From Treponema bryantii (GTDB taxonomy: Bacteria; Spirochaetota; Spirochaetia; Treponematales; Treponemataceae): DNA of 64,000 nt. The notes under the pieces are model-generated. The model was not told the DNA's origin, ran no database searches, and saw only the letters and a list, made by a program, of their open reading frames with translations. Made by a program: the position numbers and the translations under genes. Shown piece by piece: positions 1-6,883 of this stretch. The stretch lies in contig NZ_AP025286.1 of NCBI RefSeq assembly GCF_036492245.1, forward strand, positions 620,001 to 684,000, in the 5' to 3' direction. Each line of letters opens with the position of its first letter. Position 1 is the stretch's first letter.

Positions 1-588
1 GGTAGTACAACACCTTTGAATGAGGCTACAATAAATAATTATAATAAGATTGTTGATTATTTATTAAGTGTGCCAGAATATAAAAAAGATATTAATTCTA
101 AAAAATATGATCAATATGCTCCACCTTTATTTTGGGCTATATCAAATTGTAATATTGAAATTATGGAAGAATTATTACAAAACGGTGCTAACCCTAATTT
201 TACAACAGCTGATAATAAAAACGCTTACAAAATACTTGATGATCGTATAAAAAATAATAAAATTTCAATAGAAGTTGCAAATGAATTAAAACAAATGTTA
301 TCAGATTACGGCTATCAGTTTGAAAATCCAAATAATATTAAAATTGACGATAAACTGACAGTAACAGAAAACCTTAGACTCAGAACGGTTCAAGGAGCTG
401 GTTTAATCATAACAACAATAAAGCAAGGTTCACCTGTAAAAGTTAAATTGCTTGGAAAATATGAAGTAATTGATGGCATAAACAGTAGATGGTTTTATAT
501 TGAGGTTATGGATGGAGCTAAAGACCGGGAAGATAATTCTATAAAACAAGGTACTTCCGGCTGGTGTTATGGTGGATATTTAGAATAG
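1..588 (+). CDS. Ankyrin-repeat / SH3 domain protein, 5' end outside window
   Basis: The open frame runs in from the left edge: the first codons read GSTTPLNEAT, an ankyrin-repeat signature, so the TTG at 16 is unlikely to be the true start. The visible part has one further ankyrin unit (around PPLFWAISNCNIEIMEELLQ, then NGANPN) and a C-terminal bacterial SH3-like domain of about 70 residues ending in GWCYGGYLE, where TVTENLRLRT is the typical opening strand. Ankyrin repeats bind proteins, and SH3b domains often bind peptidoglycan or peptides. The partner and location are unknown because the N-terminus is missing. The gene is more AT-rich than most of the window, which may mean separate ancestry. 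Domain calls are firm; function is not. Confidence 0.75.
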   Translation, partial: GSTTPLNEATINNYNKIVDYLLSVPEYKKDINSKKYDQYAPPLFWAISNCNIEIMEELLQNGANPNFTTADNKNAYKILDDRIKNNKISIEVANELKQMLSDYGYQFENPNNIKIDDKLTVTENLRLRTVQGAGLIITTIKQGSPVKVKLLGKYEVIDGINSRWFYIEVMDGAKDREDNSIKQGTSGWCYGGYLE

Positions 589-951
589 AATAAACGACAT
601 TTTCATGAAAATGTTATTAATCAAGGTTCTTTGATATTTCAAAAACGCAATTCAAATAAGACATAGTTGTTTGAGACGTTATGAAAAGGTTAGCGATTGT
701 AGTACCTAGGGAACGGCACTGCGTAGCAGGGCAAAAACAATCCTGTGGATTGTTTTTAGTGAGTCTTCGAGCAACTGTGTTGCGAAGGGCTAAGCAGTCC
801 CGAAGCGAAGCTGAGTGGATGAGCCGCGTTAGACGGCGAAGTACGGAAAGCGCGACCGGCTGCGAAGCTGCCGGGAACCACCGGAATATGATAAATAAAA
901 AAGCCCCTGAACTCTAAAACAAGCTCAGGGGCGAAGTGTCATATTATTGTT
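589..951. other. Non-coding block rich in small hairpins
   Basis: No credible gene is seen. Between about 681 and 895 the sequence is a chain of short inverted repeats: AAAACAATCC/GGATTGTTTT around 735-758, CTTCG/CGAAG at about 766-788 and CCGGC/GCCGG around 860-876. They are joined by recurring GAAGCGAAG-like words. The open frame from 681 to 917 is basic, low in complexity and follows these repeats, so I do not call it a gene. A weak palindrome just after the ankyrin gene (about 598-615) may end that transcript. Confidence 0.5.
893..932 (-). terminator. Rho-independent terminator of pta
   Basis: Perfect 8-bp arms, GCCCCTGA at 903-910 and TCAGGGGC at 925-932, are followed on the minus strand by a U-rich run. 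It lies 20 nt beyond the outer (952-954) stop-codon copy of the pta 3' end. Confidence 0.85.
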
Positions 952-1059
952 TTATGCCTGAAGTGCAGTAACTGCAACTGTAGGTCGCACGCTTGCGCGT
1001 GCTTACCGAGTTTGCTACGCAAACTCGCTTTAGGCCTGCAATGCTGTAACTGCCACCGT
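952..1059 (-). repeat. Duplicated pta 3' end flanking a 48-bp double-hairpin insert
   Basis: Positions 952-981 and 1030-1059 both encode TVAVTALQA-stop on the minus strand. They match at 24 of 30 bases and every difference is synonymous. Between them, 982-1029 holds two perfect hairpins: GCACGC-TTGC-GCGTGC (987-1002) and a 9-bp stem CGAGTTTGC/GCAAACTCG with a 3-nt loop (1007-1027). The inner copy is the translated end of pta. The outer copy lies next to the terminator, where the original gene end would be expected. Confidence 0.8.
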
Positions 1060-2061
1060 TGCAATTACGTCTTCTACAGAACAGCCGCGGCTCAAGTCGT
1101 TGAGAGGCTTTGCGAAGCCCTGGCAGATAGGACCAATTGCCATCCAGCCGCCCATGCGCTCACAGATCTTGTAACCGATGTTACCAGCGTTGATGTTAGG
1201 GAAGATGAATGTGTTAGCGTGTCCTGCAACCTTGCTTCCTGGAGCTTTGAGTTCTCCAACTTTTGGAGCAACTGCAGCGTCGAACTGGAATTCACCGTCC
1301 AATGCCAAATCAGGAGCTGCTGCTTTAGCAAGTTCTGTAGCCTTCTGTACCTTTGTAACAGTGTCGTAGAACTTAGCATCGTTTCCTGAACCCTTTGTAG
1401 AGAATGAAAGCATTGCTACACGTGGATCAATTCCTGCAATTTTCTTTGCTGTATCTGCTGAAGCAACTGCAATGTCTGCAAGTTCTTCTGCTGTTGGTTC
1501 AATGTTGATAGCGCAGTCACCGAATACTGCAACTCCCTCTGGAACGTAAGGATTTCCACCCTCTGGAGCAACCATGATAAAACATGATGAAACTGTCTTG
1601 AAACCAGGAGCTGTTTTGATAACCTGAAGACCTGGACGGAGTGTGTTAGCTGTTGAGTGACATGCGCCAGAAACAAAACCGTCTGCATCTCCAGCCTTAA
1701 GAATAAGAGCACCGTACATTGTGTGGTCCTTAAGAATTGCAGCCTTTGCTGCTGCTACATCAGCATATTCTGGAGCTCCAGTCTTTTTATTGATTTTTCC
1801 TTCACGAGCTTTGAAAAGGAGTTCTGCATATTTGTCTGCATTTGCGTCTTTTGCTGGGTCAATGATTGTAACTCCGCTCAAATCAGCATTGCATCCGCTT
1901 GCCTTAATATCCTCGTCGCTTCCAATCAAAATGATTTTTGCGATTCCGTCTTTTACGATTTTAGAAGCTGCTTCAACAACACGTTTATCTTCACCTTCGC
2001 AAAGTACGATTGTTTTGTTTGCAGCCTTAGCTTTGTTAAGTAAGTCTTCTACAAAATTCAT
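1030..2061 (-). CDS. pta: Phosphate acetyltransferase
   Basis: Converts acetyl-CoA and phosphate to acetyl phosphate and CoA in the cytoplasm, the first step of the Pta-Ack route that yields ATP and acetate in fermenting treponemes. The 343-residue protein is full length for the short, single-domain Pta class. It shows the N-terminal IVLCEGEDKRVVEAA segment, the middle SGACHSTANTLRPGLQ motif and the C-terminal NIGYKICERMGG and ISPCQGFAKPLNDLSRG-like region (here GPICQGFAKPLNDLSRGC). The ATG at 2061 has an upstream AGAGGAA. No acetate kinase gene is adjacent. The last ten codons are present twice around an inserted hairpin element, but the reading frame is intact. A structured RNA with its own terminator lies upstream on the same strand. 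Confidence 0.95.
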   Translation of the reverse strand: MNFVEDLLNKAKAANKTIVLCEGEDKRVVEAASKIVKDGIAKIILIGSDEDIKASGCNADLSGVTIIDPAKDANADKYAELLFKAREGKINKKTGAPEYADVAAAKAAILKDHTMYGALILKAGDADGFVSGACHSTANTLRPGLQVIKTAPGFKTVSSCFIMVAPEGGNPYVPEGVAVFGDCAINIEPTAEELADIAVASADTAKKIAGIDPRVAMLSFSTKGSGNDAKFYDTVTKVQKATELAKAAAPDLALDGEFQFDAAVAPKVGELKAPGSKVAGHANTFIFPNINAGNIGYKICERMGGWMAIGPICQGFAKPLNDLSRGCSVEDVIATVAVTALQA

Positions 2062-2106
2062 ATTATTCCTCTGAAACTTAGAATATACCTTAGCGAATGA
2101 ATTTTC

Positions 2107-2326
2107 AACCGTTTAAAAAACAAAAAGCCGGTGCTTAACCGGCCTGTAATGTGCTCTCAGTCGACTAAGGACTGGCACTATAAATGTCCCAGCAGTAAGC
2201 CGCTGGCGCTTTAAGAATGTCTACGTATTATACAACCTCGACCAGGTGTTCTATCTTTGTCGGAAATTGCATATTGCCTCCCATTCAAGCAGCCGGGGTG
2301 CGTCCTCATCTCGCTCTTGGCTACAA
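2107..2326 (-). ncRNA. Structured small RNA candidate, possibly 6S-like
   Basis: On the minus strand a promoter (TTGCAA, 16 nt, TATCAT; 2353-2358 and 2331-2336) is followed by about 215 nt without an open frame. The stretch ends in a strong terminator, GCCGGTGCTTAACCGGC at 2127-2143 plus a U-rich run. Inside is a CCAGC/GCTGG hairpin (near 2190-2205) and several GC-rich pairings. Size, independent promoter and terminator fit a stand-alone RNA such as 6S RNA. The long-range pairing that defines 6S was not clear by eye. It is not tmRNA, SRP or RNase P RNA by their conserved motifs. The alternative is a transcribed leader controlling pta by termination, since pta starts 50 bases downstream. Confidence 0.4.
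2110..2143 (-). terminator. Terminator of the structured RNA
   Basis: A hairpin with GCCGG/CCGGC arms at 2127-2143 is followed on the minus strand by a run of U residues (2110-2126). It lies between the RNA candidate and the pta start. Confidence 0.8.
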
Positions 2327-2393
2327 CTTTATGATAGCACAGCTTTTATATATTGCAAGAAAAAAAAGTGCTTTTTGAAGAAAAATCTCATTG

Positions 2394-2422
2394 TTGAATT
2401 AAACGACTTTCTATAGTAAAAT
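2394..2422 (+). promoter_or_regulatory. Sigma-70 type promoter of the Lrp-family gene
   Basis: TTGAAT at 2394-2399, a 17-nt spacer, and TAAAAT at 2417-2422. The expected start near 2429 gives a leader of about 30 nt with a GGGGG ribosome binding site before the ATG at 2459. Confidence 0.6.
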
Positions 2423-2458
2423 ATTATATTCATTTTTACACATTTGGGGGTTCTTACT

Positions 2459-2944
2459 ATGGATGAGATACTTGATTTGCTGCGTCAGAATGCACGTCTT
2501 TCGGTTGAAGACATTGCTGCTATGACAAAGAAGACTACGGACGAGGTTAAGCAGATTATTAAAAAGCTTGAAGACGACGGAGTTATTCTCAAGTATGCCG
2601 CCATTGTGAACCCGGAAAAAGATAAAGTCGCGAAGGATAAGGTTGTCGCGGAAATTCAGATTCAGGTACAGCCACAGCGTGAGCATGGCTTTGATGCTAT
2701 TGCGGACAGAATTTACCGCTTTCCACAGGTTAAATCGCTTTATTTGATGAGCGGCGGTTATGACCTTAAGGTTTTGATTGAGGGTGACAATCTTAAAGAT
2801 GTTGCACTGTTTGTAAGTGAAAAACTTTCTACTCTGGAAGGTGTTCGTTCTACTAAGACTAACTTTGTTTTGAAGACATATAAAGAAAACGACATTGTTT
2901 ACGTTGAGGACGAACGCGACAGAAGAGAGACTGTTCAGTCGTAA
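2459..2944 (+). CDS. Lrp/AsnC family transcriptional regulator
   Basis: A 161-residue DNA-binding protein. The N-terminal winged helix-turn-helix (MDEILDLLRQNARLSVEDIA, then MTKKTTDEVKQIIKKLEDDGVI) is followed by an Lrp-type RAM ligand-binding and oligomerisation domain from about residue 70 (VVAEIQIQV ... YLMSGGYDLKVLIEG). I chose ATG 2459 over the TTG at 2444 because the GGGGG at 2446-2450 would then be its ribosome binding site at normal spacing. It is followed by a PLP aminotransferase, a common pairing in which the regulator senses an amino acid and controls its metabolism. The pair is separated by a palindromic repeat that may reduce read-through. The effector is not predictable. Confidence 0.88.
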   Translation: MDEILDLLRQNARLSVEDIAAMTKKTTDEVKQIIKKLEDDGVILKYAAIVNPEKDKVAKDKVVAEIQIQVQPQREHGFDAIADRIYRFPQVKSLYLMSGGYDLKVLIEGDNLKDVALFVSEKLSTLEGVRSTKTNFVLKTYKENDIVYVEDERDRRETVQS

Positions 2945-2951
2945 GACATAA

Positions 2952-3022
2952 CGTCATTGCGAGGAGTGAAACGACGAAGCAATCTTCTTAGAATGGATTG
3001 CTTCACTACGTTCGCAATGACG
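2952..3022. repeat. Dispersed palindromic repeat, copy 1
   Basis: A 71-bp imperfect inverted repeat that opens CGTCATTGCGAGGAG and closes TTCGCAATGACG, with GAAGCAATC/GATTGCTTC inner arms. A related copy lies at 10711-10784. It is followed by GGGGA and eight T residues, so it may also act as a partial terminator between the regulator and the aminotransferase. Confidence 0.85.
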
Positions 3023-3044
3023 GGGATTTTTTTTGGAGACTAAT

Positions 3045-4217
3045 TTGAATACACGAACTGATAAATTTTCCAGCAAGATGATGGAAATTCCACCTTCTGG
3101 AATCCGTAAATTTTTTGAACTTTGTATCGGGCATGATGATATTATTTCGCTGGGTGTTGGCGAGCCTGATTTTCCGACTCCCTGGATTATGCGTGAAGAG
3201 GCTTTTTACCACCTGGAAAAGGGCCACACTTCTTATACTTCTAACTGGGGTTTGATTGAGTTGCGTGAGGAAATTGCTAAGTACCTCGAACGCTATAAGC
3301 TTTACTACGATCCTAAAACTGAGATTCTGCCGACTATTGGTGCGAGTGAAGGTCTGGACCTTGTGCTCCGTTCTATTTTGAATCCTGGCGATGAAATTAT
3401 TGTCTGCGAGCCTTGTTATGTTTCTTACCAGCCACTGGCTGCTCTTTGTGATGCTAAGGTTATTCATCTTGATACAAGTGTGAACGGCTTTTATCCTACT
3501 GCTGAACAGATTGAAGCTGCCTGCACTGAAAAGACTAAGGCTGTTATGTTCTGTTCGCCAAGTAATCCGACCGGTCGTATTATTCCGGCAGAAGAACTTG
3601 AAAAGATTGCAGAAGTTGTAAAGAAACATCAGATCTGGTGTTTGAGCGATGAGATTTACTGCGAGCTTTTATACGATGGACGCAAGCATGTTTCTATCGG
3701 CGAGTTCCCTGGAATGAAGGACTACGCCATCATTTTCAACGGTTTTTCTAAGTCTTTTGCTATGACTGGCTGGCGTATCGGTTATATTGCCGCTCCTCAT
3801 GACTTACTTGTACAGTGCTGTAAGCTTCATGCTTATAGTTCTATCTGTCCACCGATTTTCAGTCAGTATGCTGCTGCAGAAGGTTTGCGTCACGGCTGGG
3901 ATGAGGTTGAAAAAATGCGCGTAAGCTATCAGCAGCGTCGTAATATCATGCATAAAGCATTTATTGATATGGGACTCCCTTGTGTTGAACCTGAAGGTGC
4001 TTTCTATATGTTCCCTGATATCCGTCCTACAGGTATGACTTCTGAGGAATTTGCCACCGAAGCAATTTCAAAGTACAATGTAGCTGTAGTACCAGGAACT
4101 TGTTTTGGTGACGGCGGTGAAGGATTTATCCGCTGCTGTTATGCTACTGATATCAATAAGATAAAAATTGCTATGGAACGGCTTGCCTGTCTTGTAAAGG
4201 AAAAAACTGGCAAATAA
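3045..4217 (+). CDS. PLP-dependent aminotransferase, class I/II
   Basis: A 390-residue cytoplasmic aminotransferase of the aspartate/aromatic fold-type I group. It shows the N-terminal ISLGVGEPDFPTP motif, the GASEGLDLVLRS cofactor-phosphate region, SPSNPTGR, the SDEIY aspartate that pairs with the pyridine nitrogen, the Schiff-base lysine in NGFSKSFAMTGWRIGY, and a C-terminal arginine motif near GFIRCCYA. The start is taken as TTG 3045 because GGAG at 3035-3038 sits 6 nt upstream. A TTG at 3033 would have no ribosome binding site. The substrate is probably an aliphatic or aromatic amino acid. It is likely controlled by the Lrp-type regulator just upstream and is followed by a TPR gene 23 nt away. 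Confidence 0.9.
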   Translation: MNTRTDKFSSKMMEIPPSGIRKFFELCIGHDDIISLGVGEPDFPTPWIMREEAFYHLEKGHTSYTSNWGLIELREEIAKYLERYKLYYDPKTEILPTIGASEGLDLVLRSILNPGDEIIVCEPCYVSYQPLAALCDAKVIHLDTSVNGFYPTAEQIEAACTEKTKAVMFCSPSNPTGRIIPAEELEKIAEVVKKHQIWCLSDEIYCELLYDGRKHVSIGEFPGMKDYAIIFNGFSKSFAMTGWRIGYIAAPHDLLVQCCKLHAYSSICPPIFSQYAAAEGLRHGWDEVEKMRVSYQQRRNIMHKAFIDMGLPCVEPEGAFYMFPDIRPTGMTSEEFATEAISKYNVAVVPGTCFGDGGEGFIRCCYATDINKIKIAMERLACLVKEKTGK

Positions 4218-4240
4218 AAAATATATAAAGGAAAGAGTGG

Positions 4241-5599
4241 ATGATTATATCAATCTTAATAGCGGTAATAGTAGCGCTTCTTCTTATTGCGATTATTGTT
4301 GGTATTAAAAGCATTAAGCGTAAGGAAGAGAAGAAAGATGTATCTGTAAAAATCCAGAAGAAAGGAAAATCTGCGATTCTGAAGGAGGCTGAAAAGAAGC
4401 TTGCTCATGATCCGCACAATATTCCTTCGCTGGAAACTATTGGTGATATTTATTATGGCGAAAAGGATTGGGAAAAGGTCTGGAATATCTATAAGACTTT
4501 ATATGATATTTCAACTGCTCATCCTGAGATTGATATAATCAAATGTGCTCTCCGTATGGGTATTGCAGCGTATGGACTTGGAAAAAATGAAGACGCTGTA
4601 AGTGCCCTCATGCTTTGTATAAAGAAAGATCCTAACAATTTTGACTGTAATCTGTTCCTTGGTAAAGCGCTTATGAAAGCTAATACCTTTGATAAGGCAG
4701 TTTACTGTTTTAAAAAGTGTAAGGTCATTCAGCCCGAAAATAATGAAGTAAATATGCTTCTGGGAACAGCTTTGTATAAGGCTCAGAAGTATAGAGACTG
4801 TCTTCCATTCCTTAAACGCGTTCTGGATGAAAATCCTGGAAATAAAGAAGTGCTTTTTGATATGGCTGTTGCTATGACTGAATGCGGAATGGGTGATAAG
4901 GCGCTTAAGGTATTTATGCATCTTAGACCTGATCCTGAATATGGTCCACAGGCTTGTCTTGAAGCGGGTAAAATGCATGAACGTGTTAAGGATTTTGCTT
5001 CTGCTGTAAAAGATTATGAAATCTCAATGAGACTTCCTTCTGTTCCTGAGCAGATTATGCTTCAGATTAAATATCGTCTTGCAAATACTTATATTGCTAT
5101 GAATGATATTTCGAAGGCGCTTACTCTTTTACGTCAGATTCAGGCTGCAAAGCCTCAATATAAGGATGTTGATGCTCTTGTTGCTCGTTATGCGGAGCTT
5201 AATCAGAATAAGAATCTGCAGACTTATCTGATGTCGGGTACCAGTGACTTTGTTGCTTTGTGCCGTAAGTTTATTGCGACTTATTATAAAGATTCCTTTG
5301 TTAAGGTTGAGGACGTTCAGGTTGCTTCTGAAAGTGTAGAAATTATCTGTGAGGTTGAAACTCCTAAATGGGAAGCTAAGCAGATGTTCCGTTTCTACAG
5401 AACTCAAAATGTAATTGGTGATATTAACGTGCGTGACTTCCATAGCAAACTCCGTGATACTAAGTGTGATAACGGTGTTTGTATTTCTATTGGAGGATTC
5501 TCAGACAGCGCACACAAATATATTGACGGCCGTCCTGTAGACTTAATTGAAAAGGATGAGCTTGTTAAGATTCTCAAGAGAATCAATATGTTCTCGTAG
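4241..5599 (+). CDS. Membrane-anchored TPR protein
   Basis: A 452-residue protein with one N-terminal membrane helix (MIISILIAVIVALLLIAIIV) followed by a basic stretch. At least six tetratricopeptide-like units lie between about residues 45 and 310 (for example AAYGLGKNEDAVSALMLCIK and FLGKALMKANTFDKAVYCFK). The C-terminal domain of about 130 residues is not recognised (FVALCRKFIATYYKDSF onward). The TPR part probably docks partners on the cytoplasmic face. AAGGAAAGAG precedes the ATG. It sits in a run with the aminotransferase upstream and rsmE 3 nt downstream, so it is probably co-transcribed with rsmE. No enzymatic motif was seen. Confidence 0.75.
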   Translation: MIISILIAVIVALLLIAIIVGIKSIKRKEEKKDVSVKIQKKGKSAILKEAEKKLAHDPHNIPSLETIGDIYYGEKDWEKVWNIYKTLYDISTAHPEIDIIKCALRMGIAAYGLGKNEDAVSALMLCIKKDPNNFDCNLFLGKALMKANTFDKAVYCFKKCKVIQPENNEVNMLLGTALYKAQKYRDCLPFLKRVLDENPGNKEVLFDMAVAMTECGMGDKALKVFMHLRPDPEYGPQACLEAGKMHERVKDFASAVKDYEISMRLPSVPEQIMLQIKYRLANTYIAMNDISKALTLLRQIQAAKPQYKDVDALVARYAELNQNKNLQTYLMSGTSDFVALCRKFIATYYKDSFVKVEDVQVASESVEIICEVETPKWEAKQMFRFYRTQNVIGDINVRDFHSKLRDTKCDNGVCISIGGFSDSAHKYIDGRPVDLIEKDELVKILKRINMFS

Positions 5600-5602
5600 T
5601 TT

Positions 5603-6349
5603 ATGAATATTTGTTTATTTTCAAATGACGAAATCTCTAAGCCTCTGTCTCGCAAAGATGAAAGGGCAGAGCATATAATCAAAGTTCTCCACAAAAAAGC
5701 CGGTGATACTTTTACTGCCGGTATTATTGGCGGGGAAAGTGGTGTTGCGCGGATAACCGCAATTGATGACGATGGCATTTCTTTTGAATTCACCGCGGGC
5801 GGTAACGGCAAACCACTTGCTCCTTTTGATATGATAATTGGTTTTCCGCGTCCTATTCAACTTAAACGACTTCTTCGCGATATTGCGGCTCTGGGAGTAG
5901 GGCGTGTGTATCTTACCGGAACTGATCTTGGCGAAAAATCTTATATGCAGAGTACTCTTGTAGAACGGGGCGCGGCTTATAAGATGCTTCTTGATGGAAC
6001 TGTTCAGGCGGGAAGTACTCATGTACCGGAATTGTTTTTGTTTAAGACTCTGGATGAATGTCTGAACTCTATTGAAGGAGAACTTAAAACTTCTTCTGAC
6101 AAAACTGCCCGTTTTGCTCTTGATAATGTGAATCCTGCCTGTAGTTTGAATAAGGCTTTGGGTGAGGCTCAGTCGGTTAAGCGTGTGATTGCTGCTATAG
6201 GAAGTGAGCGTGGCTGGACTGACAGGGAACGCCGCTTGCTTGAGTCAACTGGCTATGTTCGCTGTGGAATGGGTGAACGTATTATGCGTACAGAGACTGC
6301 GGCTACTGTGGCAGGTGCGATTATACTGTCGGGTCTTGGGATTATTTAG
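5603..6349 (+). CDS. rsmE: 16S rRNA (uracil(1498)-N(3))-methyltransferase
   Basis: A 248-residue SPOUT-class enzyme that methylates U1498 of 16S rRNA with S-adenosylmethionine. The N-terminal PUA-like part contains HIIKVLHKKAGD. The C-terminal knot contains SERGWTDRERRLL, a variant of the usual GPEGGF motif with G-S-E-R-G-W in its place, and GMGERIMRTETAA, the conserved G-x-R-I-L-R-x-E-T-A motif. The start 3 nt after the TPR stop suggests translational coupling. The 3' end overlaps the convergent ArsR gene by 8 nt. Confidence 0.88.
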   Translation: MNICLFSNDEISKPLSRKDERAEHIIKVLHKKAGDTFTAGIIGGESGVARITAIDDDGISFEFTAGGNGKPLAPFDMIIGFPRPIQLKRLLRDIAALGVGRVYLTGTDLGEKSYMQSTLVERGAAYKMLLDGTVQAGSTHVPELFLFKTLDECLNSIEGELKTSSDKTARFALDNVNPACSLNKALGEAQSVKRVIAAIGSERGWTDRERRLLESTGYVRCGMGERIMRTETAATVAGAIILSGLGII

Positions 6350-6695
6350 ACATATTTTTCTTCTCATCAATAGTTGCGAGAATTTTATCCATTGATTTTA
6401 TAAGCTCAGAAATTGTCTTGAAGTTTTCCTTGAGGTTTAACTGATAGAAAATCTGAGTGCCGATTTTTAAAGGCACAATGAGTCCTGCTTCCTTTAATAC
6501 CTTAAGATGGTGTGAAATTGCGGGGCGGGAAAGCTTTGATTTTGCTGAGAGGTTAGAAACGTTGATGCCATCAGAGCCTGCTTCAGCAATGTCCATAATC
6601 AGCTGCTGGCGGTATTCATCACTCATAGCAATGAAAAACGGAACGCATGCGTTGAATGTTTTCAGTGTTTTTTTGATTTCAGCCTTATCTATCAC
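6342..6695 (-). CDS. ArsR/SmtB family transcriptional regulator
   Basis: A 117-residue winged helix-turn-helix repressor: AEAGSDGINVSNLSAKSKL leads into the recognition helix SRPAISHHLKVLKEAG, then a beta-wing (KIGTQIFYQLN). No cysteine or histidine metal site typical of ArsR or CadC is obvious, so the signal is probably not a simple metal. It is transcribed divergently from the RND exporter operon. Two palindromes lie in the 188-bp gap, which makes it the likely repressor of that operon and of itself. The start ATG at 6695 follows a GGGG-containing site. The 3' end overlaps rsmE. Confidence 0.85.
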   Translation of the reverse strand: MIDKAEIKKTLKTFNACVPFFIAMSDEYRQQLIMDIAEAGSDGINVSNLSAKSKLSRPAISHHLKVLKEAGLIVPLKIGTQIFYQLNLKENFKTISELIKSMDKILATIDEKKNMSK

Positions 6696-6745
6696 AATTT
6701 ACCCCTTTTAATAAGAATAAAACGATATTTTTTGCTTGTCAATAT

Positions 6746-6777
6746 GATTAAATGATTAAAAAATTAAACATTTAATC
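6746..6777. promoter_or_regulatory. Candidate ArsR-type operator 1
   Basis: Perfect 9-bp inverted repeat GATTAAATG (6746-6754) and CATTTAATC (6769-6777), upstream of the exporter promoter and inside the divergent control region. A palindrome of this sort is what a dimeric winged-helix repressor would bind. Confidence 0.5.
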
Positions 6778-6786
6778 AAAAAATCA

Positions 6787-6815
6787 TTGACTTTAAAACT
6801 TTTTGTTATTATCTT
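6787..6815 (+). promoter_or_regulatory. Promoter of the RND exporter operon
   Basis: TTGACT at 6787-6792, a 17-nt spacer and TATCTT at 6810-6815. The expected start near 6822 lies just before the second palindrome. Confidence 0.6.
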
Positions 6816-6826
6816 CTTGGTTATAA

Positions 6827-6852
6827 CGTTTAAGCGTTTAAGTTATTAAACG
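6827..6852. promoter_or_regulatory. Candidate ArsR-type operator 2
   Basis: Inverted repeat CGTTTAA (6827-6833) and TTAAACG (6846-6852), with an additional CGTTTAA at 6835-6841. It lies directly downstream of the predicted transcription start, a position where a bound repressor would block elongation. Confidence 0.5.
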
Positions 6853-6883
6853 GACGAACAAATAACAACGAAGGAGAATAGTA

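Larger units (their letters stand above)
2062..2458. other. Intergenic region holding an RNA candidate and divergent promoters
   Basis: About 400 bases with no open frame worth calling. It contains the minus-strand structured RNA candidate with its promoter and terminator, and the plus-strand promoter of the Lrp-type regulator. Both are listed separately. Confidence 0.7.

Noticed and set aside
681-917. Open frame of 78 codons starting ATG after the ankyrin gene
   Set aside because: It follows a chain of short inverted repeats, has a basic low-complexity product and ends in the terminator of pta. Non-coding repeat DNA explains it better.
2444-2458. TTG start for the Lrp-type gene
   Set aside because: It overlaps the GGGGG ribosome binding site that serves the ATG at 2459.
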